From Prevotella sp. UBA2444 (lineage in GTDB: Bacteria; Bacteroidota; Bacteroidia; Bacteroidales; Bacteroidaceae), in NCBI GenBank assembly GCA_002342665.1, contig DDQK01000025.1, positions 62,001 through 126,000 of the forward strand: a stretch of 64,000 bases of DNA, written 5' to 3'. This document shows, in pieces, positions 27,898-34,992 of this stretch. The stretch's first letter is position 1, and the number at the start of each line of letters is the position of its first letter. Both the position numbers and the translations under genes were made by a program. A model generated the notes under the pieces. It did no database searches. It worked only from the letters and a program-made list of their open reading frames with translations, and had not been told where the DNA came from.

Positions 27898-28815
27898 ATG
27901 GATTTCATCTTGATTGCAGTAATCGTTCTTGGAGCCATTGGTCTTACGGCAGCCGTCGTACTCTTTGCAGCCTCCAAGAAGTTCGCTGTCTATGAAGATC
28001 CCCGCATTGCACAGGTCGGCGAACTGTTGCCTGGTGCCAATTGCGGTGGATGTGGATTCCCTGGCTGTAGCGGTATGGCTGATGCACTTGTCAAGGGTGC
28101 TGATGCCGGAAGCCTCGACGGACTTCTCTGTCCCGTAGGTGGTGCTGAGACCATGGGGAAGGTGGCCGATCTGCTGGGTATGGCGATTGCCAATTCCGAG
28201 CCGATGGTGGCCGTAGTGAGATGTAATGGCACTTGTGAGAATCGTCCCAAGATTGCCGAGTATGCTGGTCTGCGCACTTGCGCTGCCATGCACGCCTGTG
28301 GCGCTGGCGAAACGGCTTGCGGCTTTGGCTGTCTGGGCTGTGGCGACTGTGTGGAGGCCTGTCAGTTTGATGCCATCCGCATCAATCCCGAGACGGGCAT
28401 TGCCGAGGTCGACGAGGAGAAGTGCGTGGCCTGCGGTGCCTGTTCGAAGGCATGTCCGCGTGGTGTCATCGAGATTCGCAAGAAGGGCCCGAAGGGTAGG
28501 AGAGTGTATGTCTCCTGCGTCAACAAGGACAAAGGTCCTGCTGCCATGAAGGCATGTCAGGTCAGCTGTATCGGCTGTGGAAAATGTGAGAAAGAGTGTG
28601 CCTTCGGTGCTATCACCGTCGAGAACAATCTGGCTTACATCGACTTCCAGAAGTGCCGTCTCTGCCGCAAGTGCGAGAAGGTTTGTCCGAAGCACGCCAT
28701 CGTGGCCGTGAATTTCCCTGCTCCCAAGCCCAAACCGGAAAATACGGCTAATCTGGAAAATCCGGCATCTCAGGCTAATCAACAACCCAAAGAAAAAGAG
28801 GAGGCAACCGTATGA
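27898..28815 (+). CDS. rnfB: Rnf complex subunit B (Fe-S protein)
   Basis: RnfB accepts electrons from ferredoxin and passes them into the Rnf membrane complex. The 305-aa protein begins with a membrane helix, then the 4Fe-4S domain CGGCGFPGCSGMADALV (about 43-59). It continues with several 4Cys ferredoxin motifs, including CGDCVEAC, CVACGACSKACPRG, CIGCGKCEKEC and CRLCRKCEKVCPKH, which gives more clusters than the shorter proteobacterial RnfB. The last ~30 residues (Asn/Gln/Glu-rich) are a flexible tail. It overlaps rnfC by 4 nt. Confidence 0.96.
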   Translation: MDFILIAVIVLGAIGLTAAVVLFAASKKFAVYEDPRIAQVGELLPGANCGGCGFPGCSGMADALVKGADAGSLDGLLCPVGGAETMGKVADLLGMAIANSEPMVAVVRCNGTCENRPKIAEYAGLRTCAAMHACGAGETACGFGCLGCGDCVEACQFDAIRINPETGIAEVDEEKCVACGACSKACPRGVIEIRKKGPKGRRVYVSCVNKDKGPAAMKACQVSCIGCGKCEKECAFGAITVENNLAYIDFQKCRLCRKCEKVCPKHAIVAVNFPAPKPKPENTANLENPASQANQQPKEKEEATV

Positions 28816-30185
28816 ATATCAGAACATTTAGAATAGGTGGTGTACACCCCGCAGAGAACAAACTGACCCACGATGCCGCTACTCAGGTGGCAGCATTGCC
28901 TAAGCAGGCCATCTATCCCCTGAGCCAGCATATCGGCGCACCTGCCAAACCTGTCGTTCAGAAGGGCGACAAGGTGAAGGTGGGTACGATGATTGCTGAG
29001 GCCGGAGGCTTCGTGTCGGCTCCCATCTTCTCTGCTGTCAGTGGTACGGTGTTCAAGATCGATACCGCTATCGATGCCACTGGCTATCGTAAGCCTGTCA
29101 TTATTATTAATGTGGAAGGCGATGAGTGGGAGGAGTCCATCGACCGCTCCGACAAGCTCGAGACCGTTGAGGCCCATCCCGAACTGACTCCCGAGGAGAT
29201 CATCAACCGTGTGAAGGCTGCTGGCGTCGTCGGTATGGGTGGTGCCTGTTTCCCCACCTTCATCAAACTGACCCCACCGCCTACGGCAAAGGCTGAGTGT
29301 GTGATCATCAATGCCGTAGAGTGTGAGCCTTACATTACGGCCGACTTCCGTCTGATGATGGAGCATCCTGATGAGATTCTCATTGGCCTGGAACTGCTGA
29401 TGAAGGCTGCAAAGGTGACAAAAGGCTATATCGGTATCGAGACCAACAAAATGCCTGCCATCGAACTGCTGACTGAAAAGGTGGCCCAGAAGTTCGGCAC
29501 CTCGCCGTATCAGGTCGAGGTCGTCCCTCTCAAACAGCGCTATCCTCAGGGTGGCGAGAAGCAGCTCGTCGATGCCGTCATCCGTCGCCAGGTGCCTGCG
29601 CCCCCGGCTATCCCAGTGAATGTGGGCGCCATTGTCCAGAACGTAGGTACGGCCTTTGCCGTCTACGAGGCTGTCATGAAGCATAAGCCCCTCTTCGAGC
29701 GCTATACCACAGTCACGGGTAAGCGTCTGCAGAATCCTGGTAACTTCCTCGTTCGCATGGGTACCCCGATGAAGGACCTGATTGAGGCCTGCGGTGGTAT
29801 GCCTGAGGGCGACAACAAGCTGCTGGCCGGCGGCCCGATGATGGGTAAGGCCCTCACATCTACCGAGGTGCCCATCTGTAAGGGAACCAACTCTGTGACC
29901 ATCATCTCCGACGACGAGGCTCGACGCAAGGAGCCCCAGCCCTGTATCCGCTGTGCCAAGTGTGTGGGAGCCTGTCCTATGGGCCTGGAGCCTTATCTGC
30001 TGGCAAAGATCTCTGAAGTGAAGAACTGGGAACGTGCCGAGCGTGAGGACATCGTCAGCTGTATCGAGTGTGGCTCGTGTCAGTTCACTTGTCCTGCCCA
30101 CCGTCCGTTGCTCGACAACATCCGTCAGGGTAAGAGTACGGTTATGGGCATTATCCGAGCTCGCGCAGCCGCAGCCAAGAAATAA
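28812..30185 (+). CDS. rnfC: Rnf complex subunit C
   Basis: RnfC is the soluble NADH/flavin-binding subunit of the ferredoxin:NAD+ oxidoreductase. The 457-aa protein shows the NADH-binding motif GVVGMGGACFPTFIKL (about 139-154), the INAVECEPYITAD segment (about 166-178), and two C-terminal 4Fe-4S motifs CIRCAKCVGACPMG and CIECGSCQFTCPAH (about 377-435). The short C-terminus lacks the long Ala/Lys repeats of E. coli RnfC. It overlaps rnfB (ATGA) and is separated from rnfD by a 30-nt spacer of tandem heptamers. Confidence 0.96.
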   Translation: MNIRTFRIGGVHPAENKLTHDAATQVAALPKQAIYPLSQHIGAPAKPVVQKGDKVKVGTMIAEAGGFVSAPIFSAVSGTVFKIDTAIDATGYRKPVIIINVEGDEWEESIDRSDKLETVEAHPELTPEEIINRVKAAGVVGMGGACFPTFIKLTPPPTAKAECVIINAVECEPYITADFRLMMEHPDEILIGLELLMKAAKVTKGYIGIETNKMPAIELLTEKVAQKFGTSPYQVEVVPLKQRYPQGGEKQLVDAVIRRQVPAPPAIPVNVGAIVQNVGTAFAVYEAVMKHKPLFERYTTVTGKRLQNPGNFLVRMGTPMKDLIEACGGMPEGDNKLLAGGPMMGKALTSTEVPICKGTNSVTIISDDEARRKEPQPCIRCAKCVGACPMGLEPYLLAKISEVKNWERAEREDIVSCIECGSCQFTCPAHRPLLDNIRQGKSTVMGIIRARAAAAKK

Positions 30186-30213
30186 TGTTCAATATTCAAT
30201 GTTCAATGAATTA
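30186..30213 (+). repeat. Heptamer tandem spacer, rnfC-rnfD
   Basis: Four heptamers in a row, TGTTCAA alternating with TATTCAA and ending in TGAATTA, fill most of the 30-nt junction before the rnfD ATG at 30216. Confidence 0.65.
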
Positions 30214-30215
30214 AA

Positions 30216-31214
30216 ATGGGAAAATTAATTGTATCACTATCACCACACGCCCACGGTACCGATACCGTAGAGCGCAACATGTACGGCGTGATCATTGCCC
30301 TGATGCCAGCGCTGCTCGTTTCGTTCTACTTCTTCGGCCTTGGCTCCGTCATCGTCACGTCAACGAGTGTGGCAGCCTGCGTCTGCTTTGAGTGGGCTAT
30401 CAGCAAATATATCATGAAGCAGGAACGCCTGACCATCATGGATGGCAGTGCAGTTCTCACGGGATTGCTCCTGGCGTTCAACCTGCCGTCCAATCTCCCC
30501 ATCTGGATCATTATCCTTGGCGCACTCTTCGCCATTGGTTTTGCCAAGATGCCGTTCGGAGGTTTGGGCAACAACCTCTTCAATCCTGCACTCGTAGGCC
30601 GTGCAGCACTGCTCGTGGCCTTCCCTGCGCAGATGACCACCTGGCCCAAGGTCGGCCAACTGGGCAGTTATCTCGATGCCGAGACGGGTGCTACGCCCCT
30701 GGCACTGATGAAGCAGGCCATCAAGGACGGTAATCCCGATGTACTCTCTCAGCTGCCTTCGTCGCTCGACCTCTTCATCGGCAATCATCCCGACGGCGCT
30801 GGAGCCATGGGTGAGATTTGTGCATTGGCCCTCATCATCGGCCTCTGCTACATGCTCTGGAAGAAGATCATCACCTGGCACATCCCCGTATCGATCATCT
30901 GCACCGTCTTTGTATTCGCAGGCCTGCTCCATCTGGCCAATCCTGTCTATGCTGATCCTCTCAGCGTGATATTCTCCGGCGGTCTGATGTTAGGTGCCAT
31001 CTTCATGGCTACTGACTACGTGACGAGTCCGATGACGCCGAAGGGGCAGATCATCTATGGAGTGGCTATCGGCTTCCTGACAGTGGTCATCCGTAACTGG
31101 GGTGCCTATCCCGAGGGTATGTCCTTTGCCATCCTGATTATGAATGCGTTTACACCGCTTATTAATAATTATGTGAAACCCAAGCGCTTCGGTGAAGTGC
31201 CTGCTAAGAACTAA
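30216..31214 (+). CDS. rnfD: Rnf complex subunit D (flavinylated membrane subunit)
   Basis: RnfD is a multi-span subunit carrying covalently bound FMN and helping form the ion path. The 332-aa protein is strongly hydrophobic with about 8-10 helices. It contains the flavinylation motif TGAT (Thr157-Thr160; Thr160 is the expected FMN acceptor), GGLGNNLFNPALVGRA (about 109-124), and ATDYVTSPMTPKGQ near 265-278. The apbE flavin transferase needed for attachment is not in the window. Confidence 0.95.
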   Translation: MGKLIVSLSPHAHGTDTVERNMYGVIIALMPALLVSFYFFGLGSVIVTSTSVAACVCFEWAISKYIMKQERLTIMDGSAVLTGLLLAFNLPSNLPIWIIILGALFAIGFAKMPFGGLGNNLFNPALVGRAALLVAFPAQMTTWPKVGQLGSYLDAETGATPLALMKQAIKDGNPDVLSQLPSSLDLFIGNHPDGAGAMGEICALALIIGLCYMLWKKIITWHIPVSIICTVFVFAGLLHLANPVYADPLSVIFSGGLMLGAIFMATDYVTSPMTPKGQIIYGVAIGFLTVVIRNWGAYPEGMSFAILIMNAFTPLINNYVKPKRFGEVPAKN

Positions 31215-31229
31215 AGGAGGACCAGACGT

Positions 31230-31862
31230 ATGAAGAAGTTAGAATCATCTTTAACGAATATGGTACTGGTACTCACAGGAGTAGCAGTCATTATGGGTGC
31301 CATCCTCGCTTATGTGAATCACCTCACCGAGGGCCCCATCAACGAGCAGAAGGCCAAGACCCTTGCCGACGGTATCAAGAGTGTCATGTGCGTCAGCGAC
31401 CTCACTGTTGCCAAGACCGACACTGTCCGTCAGAACGATGCCAAGGGTAAGGAGCTCACCTATATCATCTACCAGATCCAGGATGCACAGAAGCAGGATC
31501 TCGGTGCTGCTGTGGAGTCTACAACTGGCGGCTTCGGTGGCGACCTGAAGGTGCTCGTGGGCTTCGATCCTGAGGGTAAAATCTTAGGATACACGTTGCT
31601 GGAGCATGCCGAGACCCCGGGACTGGGCGCCAAGGCCGACAAGTGGTTCCAGAAGGGGCAGAAGGGCGATATCATCGGTAAGGACCCCAAGGAGCCGCTG
31701 ACTGTCTCCAAGGATGGCGGACAGGTGGATGCCATCACGGCCTCTACCATCACCAGCCGTGCTTTCCTGCTGGCCGTCAACAATGCGTATAGTGCTTACA
31801 AGGCTACACCCGTCGATGCTCAGACTGGTGCAACCCAAAAAGAAGAAGATAAGGAGGATTAA
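31230..31862 (+). CDS. rnfG: Rnf complex subunit G (FMN-binding)
   Basis: RnfG has one N-terminal membrane helix (about 11-30) and a periplasmic FMN-binding domain. The flavin motif reads ITASTITS, with Thr173 at the expected acceptor position; the usual SGAT is TAST here, a mild departure. ETPGLGAKADKWFQKGQ (about 130-146) is typical of the domain. The tail (about 195-210) is acidic and lysine-rich. The order C-D-G-E-A, with short spacings, follows the standard Rnf operon. Confidence 0.94.
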   Translation: MKKLESSLTNMVLVLTGVAVIMGAILAYVNHLTEGPINEQKAKTLADGIKSVMCVSDLTVAKTDTVRQNDAKGKELTYIIYQIQDAQKQDLGAAVESTTGGFGGDLKVLVGFDPEGKILGYTLLEHAETPGLGAKADKWFQKGQKGDIIGKDPKEPLTVSKDGGQVDAITASTITSRAFLLAVNNAYSAYKATPVDAQTGATQKEEDKED

Positions 31863-31865
31863 CGT

Positions 31866-32447
31866 ATGAATGCAATACAGATTATCAAGAATGGCATCAT
31901 CAAGGAGAACCCCACGTTCGTCCTGATGCTCGGTATGTGTCCCACGCTGGCCACCACAACCTCAGCCATCAACGGCATGTCGATGGGGCTGGCCACGATG
32001 GCTGTGCTCATCTGCACCAATGTGGTGATCTCATGCCTCAAGTCGATCACGCCCGATAAGGTGCGCATCCCCGTGTTTATCGTTGTCATTGCAGCCTTCG
32101 TGACACTGCTGCAGATGGTCATCAAGGCCTTCCTGCCTGAGATTGATGCTGCCCTGGGCCTCTTCATCCCGCTGATTGTGGTCAACTGTATCATCCTAGG
32201 ACGTGCAGAGGCCTTCGCAGCCAAGAACTCGCCCCTCGACTCGCTTTTCGATGGTATTGGTATCGGACTGGGCTTCACACTCGGACTGACCCTGCTGGGT
32301 ATCTGCCGTGAACTCCTCGGCTCTGGCTCCGTCTTTGGACTGACCCTGCTGCCCGAGACCTACAACATCCTGCTCTTCGTGCTGCCTCCGGGTGCCTTCA
32401 TCACTCTGGGCTTCCTGATTGCGATCGTGAACAAGTTGAAGAATTGA
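31866..32447 (+). CDS. rnfE: Rnf complex subunit E
   Basis: RnfE is one of the two small homologous integral membrane subunits (with RnfA). The 193-aa protein has six predicted helices, with the conserved NPTFVLMLGMCPTLATTTSA near residues 15-34. That segment holds the membrane cysteine that in Rnf/Nqr relatives takes part in an Fe-S centre shared with the A subunit. CIILGRAEAFAA (about 112-123) is typical. The start is 3 nt after the rnfG stop, and tandem octamers join it to rnfA. Confidence 0.95.
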   Translation: MNAIQIIKNGIIKENPTFVLMLGMCPTLATTTSAINGMSMGLATMAVLICTNVVISCLKSITPDKVRIPVFIVVIAAFVTLLQMVIKAFLPEIDAALGLFIPLIVVNCIILGRAEAFAAKNSPLDSLFDGIGIGLGFTLGLTLLGICRELLGSGSVFGLTLLPETYNILLFVLPPGAFITLGFLIAIVNKLKN

Positions 32448-32467
32448 AAAATTGAAGAATTGAAGTT
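32436..32467 (+). repeat. Octamer tandem spacer, rnfE-rnfA
   Basis: Four octamers of the form TTGAAGAA (with one TTGAAAAA and a final TTGAAGTT) start inside the rnfE end and stop exactly at the rnfA ATG (32468). Confidence 0.65.
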
Positions 32468-33070
32468 ATGGAATACGTTTTGATTTTCATTAGTGCCATC
32501 TTCGTGAACAACATCGTGTTGTCACAGTTCCTTGGCATCTGTCCGTTTCTTGGCGTATCCAAGAAGATCGACACCTCGCTGGGCATGTCGGCTGCAGTGG
32601 CATTCGTGCTGACGCTGGCCACCATCGTCACCTGGCTGGTACAGAAATACGTGCTCGATACCTTTGGGCTGCAGTATCTGCAGACCATCGCCTTCATCCT
32701 CGTCATCGCCTCGCTGGTGCAGATGGTGGAGATCGTCCTTAAGAAGGTTTCGCCCGCTCTCTATCAGGCACTGGGCATCTTCCTGCCCCTGATTACGACC
32801 AACTGCGCCGTGCTGGGTGTGGCCATCCTTGTCATCCAGAAGGACTTCAATCTGTTGCAGTCCGTGGTCTATGCCTTCTCCACAGCCATCGGCTTCGGAC
32901 TGGCACTGACCGTCTTTGCCGGCATGCGTGAGCAGCTGGAGCTGGTGAAAATTCCCAAGGGCATGCAGGGCATGGCCATCGTGATGCTCTCCGCTGGTCT
33001 GTTGAGCCTCGCTTTCATGGGCTTCTCCGGTGTCGACGGTGGCCTGAAGATCCTCTTCGGTCTCGACTGA
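32468..33070 (+). CDS. rnfA: Rnf complex subunit A
   Basis: The 200-aa membrane subunit pairs with RnfE. Six helices are visible, with FVNNIVLSQFLGICPFLGVS (about 12-31) carrying the conserved membrane cysteine and ITTNCAVLGVAIL (about 101-113) a second conserved Cys. GLLSLAFMGFSG lies near the C-terminus. It is the last rnf gene and is followed by a strong terminator. Confidence 0.96.
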   Translation: MEYVLIFISAIFVNNIVLSQFLGICPFLGVSKKIDTSLGMSAAVAFVLTLATIVTWLVQKYVLDTFGLQYLQTIAFILVIASLVQMVEIVLKKVSPALYQALGIFLPLITTNCAVLGVAILVIQKDFNLLQSVVYAFSTAIGFGLALTVFAGMREQLELVKIPKGMQGMAIVMLSAGLLSLAFMGFSGVDGGLKILFGLD

Positions 33071-33096
33071 TACCCCATATTATTAGAATAAGTAGA

Positions 33097-33139
33097 AAAT
33101 GAGAAGCGAAGGCTAAGGCCTCGCTTCTCATTTCTTTTT
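33097..33139 (+). terminator. Terminator of the rnf operon
   Basis: A 13-bp stem (AAATGAGAAGCGA at 33097-33109 with 33121-33133), extended by an inner GGC/GCC pair set, is followed by a T-rich run to 33139. Confidence 0.85.
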
Positions 33140-33232
33140 CACTGTCCCGATGTGACACGAACGCTTTTAGTATGTGGTCTCATGTACATGGTGACGCGCA
33201 AAGCTTTGTAGATAGGCTTGTTTCCTCTGTAC

Positions 33233-33268
33233 GGAGGCTCCCTATGGTTCTGCGGAGCCTTCCTTTTT
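33233..33268 (+). terminator. Orphan terminator-like hairpin
   Basis: GGAGGCTCC (33233-33241) pairs with GGAGCCTTCC (33254-33263) with one bulged T, followed by five T residues. No gene lies between it and the rnf terminator. A second 7-bp hairpin (TTCCGTA/TACGGAA) follows at about 33280-33299. The region 33140-33372 otherwise shows nothing recognisable. Confidence 0.45.
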
Positions 33269-33372
33269 GTCTATAGTGCTTCCGTAGAATCGTACGGAAC
33301 TTCCATAGCGACGAATTGTCCTGCACTTTACACTTTATATCCTGCCTATATAGTAGCTTAACGCCTTTTTAT

Positions 33373-33432
33373 CCTACACTTCCAGCACTTCCAGCACCTA
33401 AGTTTCTGCGTTTTAGGTGCTGGAAGTGTAGG
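33373..33432. repeat. Inverted repeat with an internally duplicated arm, upstream of the Rpn gene
   Basis: The right arm (33413-33432) is the reverse complement of CCTACACTTCCAGCACCTAA. The left arm (33373-33401) is the same sequence with a tandem duplication of the 9-mer CTTCCAGCA. The motif GTTTCTGCGTTTT occurs in the loop and again just after the right arm. It lies about 100 nt upstream of the Rpn promoter. Confidence 0.7.
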
Positions 33433-33531
33433 TTGTTTCTGCGTTTTCATATACGTGCGCGTGAGTGTAACTGTTTATCGAGGGCGTAGCACATTTCTTT
33501 TTTACCAAACTTTCAGATTTCTTGTGCAAAA

Positions 33532-33563
33532 TTTGGAGATATGCGAAATAATGTCTATCTTTG
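33532..33563 (+). promoter_or_regulatory. Promoter of the Rpn-family gene
   Basis: TTTG (33532-33535), 20-nt spacer, TATCTTTG (33556-33563); initiation would be near 33570. Confidence 0.7.
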
Positions 33564-33586
33564 CAGCGTCAAACCCTAAAAGCATA

Positions 33587-34516
33587 ATGACTATGGATTC
33601 ACTGAGTAACAAGAAAACGAAAGGAGAAACGATGGCGAATGGCAAGTATCTGAACCCGAAGGCTGACCTGACTTTTAAGTTGGTGTTCGGTGAACACAAG
33701 GACCTGGTGATGAGCCTGCTCAATGCCCTGCTGCCCATTGCTGAGGACAATCCGATTGTCAGCGTGGAGTATCAGCAGACGGAACTGGTGCCGGAGCAAG
33801 CCCGCAAGAAGGACAGCATCGTTGACGTGCACTGTACCGACTCAAGTGGCAGGCGGTTTATCGTGGAAATGCAGATGTACTGGAACGACGACTTCAAGAA
33901 GCGTGTGCTTCTCAACGCTTCCAAGGCCGTGGTGAAGCAGGTGGGCACGGGTGAGAACTACCGGCTGATAGAGCCCGTGTTCTCTCTGAACCTGATCAAC
34001 GACACCCGCTTCCAGCCTGACACCGAGGAGTTCTATCACGACTATGCCGTGCTGAACGTGGCCCACCCTGAGCGCACCATCGACGGCCTGCGGTTCGTGT
34101 TCGTCGAGCTGCCGAAGTTCCAGCCGAAGAGCATCGCCGAGAAGAAGATGGCCGTGCTGTGGCTGCGCTTCCTCACCGAGATAGGGGAGAACACCGAGGA
34201 GGCCCCTGCTGAATTGTTGGAGAACGAGCTGACGCGCAAGGCGCTGAGCATCGTGGAGAAGTCGGCCATGAGTGAGGCGCAACTCTACGCCTACGAGAAA
34301 TTCATGATGTCCATTGTAGACGAGCGTGTCATCCTCGAAGGCTTCTACAAGGAGGGCATGGAGAAGGGCATGGCACAAGGCATGGCTCAAGGTATGGCTC
34401 AAGGTAAAGACGAGGCTAATCGTGAGAATGCCTGCCGCATGAAGGCTGACGGTATGGCCGTAGACCTGATTGCGAAATATACGGGCCTGAGTGCAGAGGA
34501 GATAGAGAACTTGTAA
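33587..34516 (+). CDS. Rpn-family PD-(D/E)XK nuclease / putative transposase
   Basis: The 309-aa protein matches the Rpn (recombination-promoting nuclease, formerly transposase_31) group: NPKADLTFKLVFGEH, then the nuclease core with SIVDVHCTD and FIVEMQMYW (the D...E-x-Q pattern). Near the C-terminus is a run of GMAQG repeats typical of this family, then a short helical domain (VDLIAKYTGLSAEEIENL). The promoter at 33532-33563 excludes the longer upstream frame. A second ATG at 33632 with a good AGGAGAA site may be the true start, giving 294 aa. Family members nick or cut DNA and are thought to affect recombination or phage defence. It is flanked by long inverted repeats on both sides. Confidence 0.85.
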   Translation: MTMDSLSNKKTKGETMANGKYLNPKADLTFKLVFGEHKDLVMSLLNALLPIAEDNPIVSVEYQQTELVPEQARKKDSIVDVHCTDSSGRRFIVEMQMYWNDDFKKRVLLNASKAVVKQVGTGENYRLIEPVFSLNLINDTRFQPDTEEFYHDYAVLNVAHPERTIDGLRFVFVELPKFQPKSIAEKKMAVLWLRFLTEIGENTEEAPAELLENELTRKALSIVEKSAMSEAQLYAYEKFMMSIVDERVILEGFYKEGMEKGMAQGMAQGMAQGKDEANRENACRMKADGMAVDLIAKYTGLSAEEIENL

Positions 34517-34565
34517 ATCAAGAAGCACTGCATTCAAAATTTGAGTATACGAAAAAGCGATTTGT

Positions 34566-34609
34566 AGGTTGTAACGTTGTAACATCGCCGATGTACAACG
34601 TTACAACCT
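34566..34609. repeat. Long near-perfect hairpin downstream of the Rpn gene
   Basis: The left arm (34566-34587), which contains GTTGTAAC in tandem, pairs with 34589-34609 over 21 bp with one extra base and essentially no loop. Similar GTATACGAAAAA and GTATACGGAAAAA stretches flank it on either side. The hairpin is too long and T-poor for a simple terminator. Confidence 0.7.
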
Positions 34610-34793
34610 ATATTCAAAAAAACTGTATACGGAAAAACAGCAAGGGTGACGCAACGCTGAAGTCAGGAAGAGTTTGATATTAGTTTTCAATCTGTATGTC
34701 ATGGGTCACGTCTGTACTTGATCCACTCGGATGTGTCGACTAATGGTGAGTATGAATGGTGGTTGTTTTTTCTTTAAACCTATTTAAACCCTG

Positions 34794-34935
34794 AGCCGCA
34801 CTGTTTGAGGCTGTTAGTTTCATTATATGCGGCTAACATTTTAAAGTATTTACTGTTGGGGGACCTTAACCTCCTGAAGGAAAGGACACCCTGCGAAAAG
34901 CGAGGGAGCAAGACATTGCTGCCTGCTCCCCCGCT
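34794..34935. other. Gene-free stretch with two hairpins
   Basis: Between the Rpn gene and the BACON lipoprotein no ORF is convincing. A 7-bp AGCCGCA/TGCGGCT pairing (34794-34800 with 34828-34834) and an 11-bp stem with one mismatch (34899-34910 with 34924-34935) are visible. Neither is followed by a T-run on the plus strand. They could belong to an unrecognised RNA or serve the convergent gene ends. Confidence 0.35.
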
Positions 34936-34992
34936 CAATCTATGTCACAAAGTATTCAGACCTCATTGTGATGAATGCCTTACACCTGCTCA

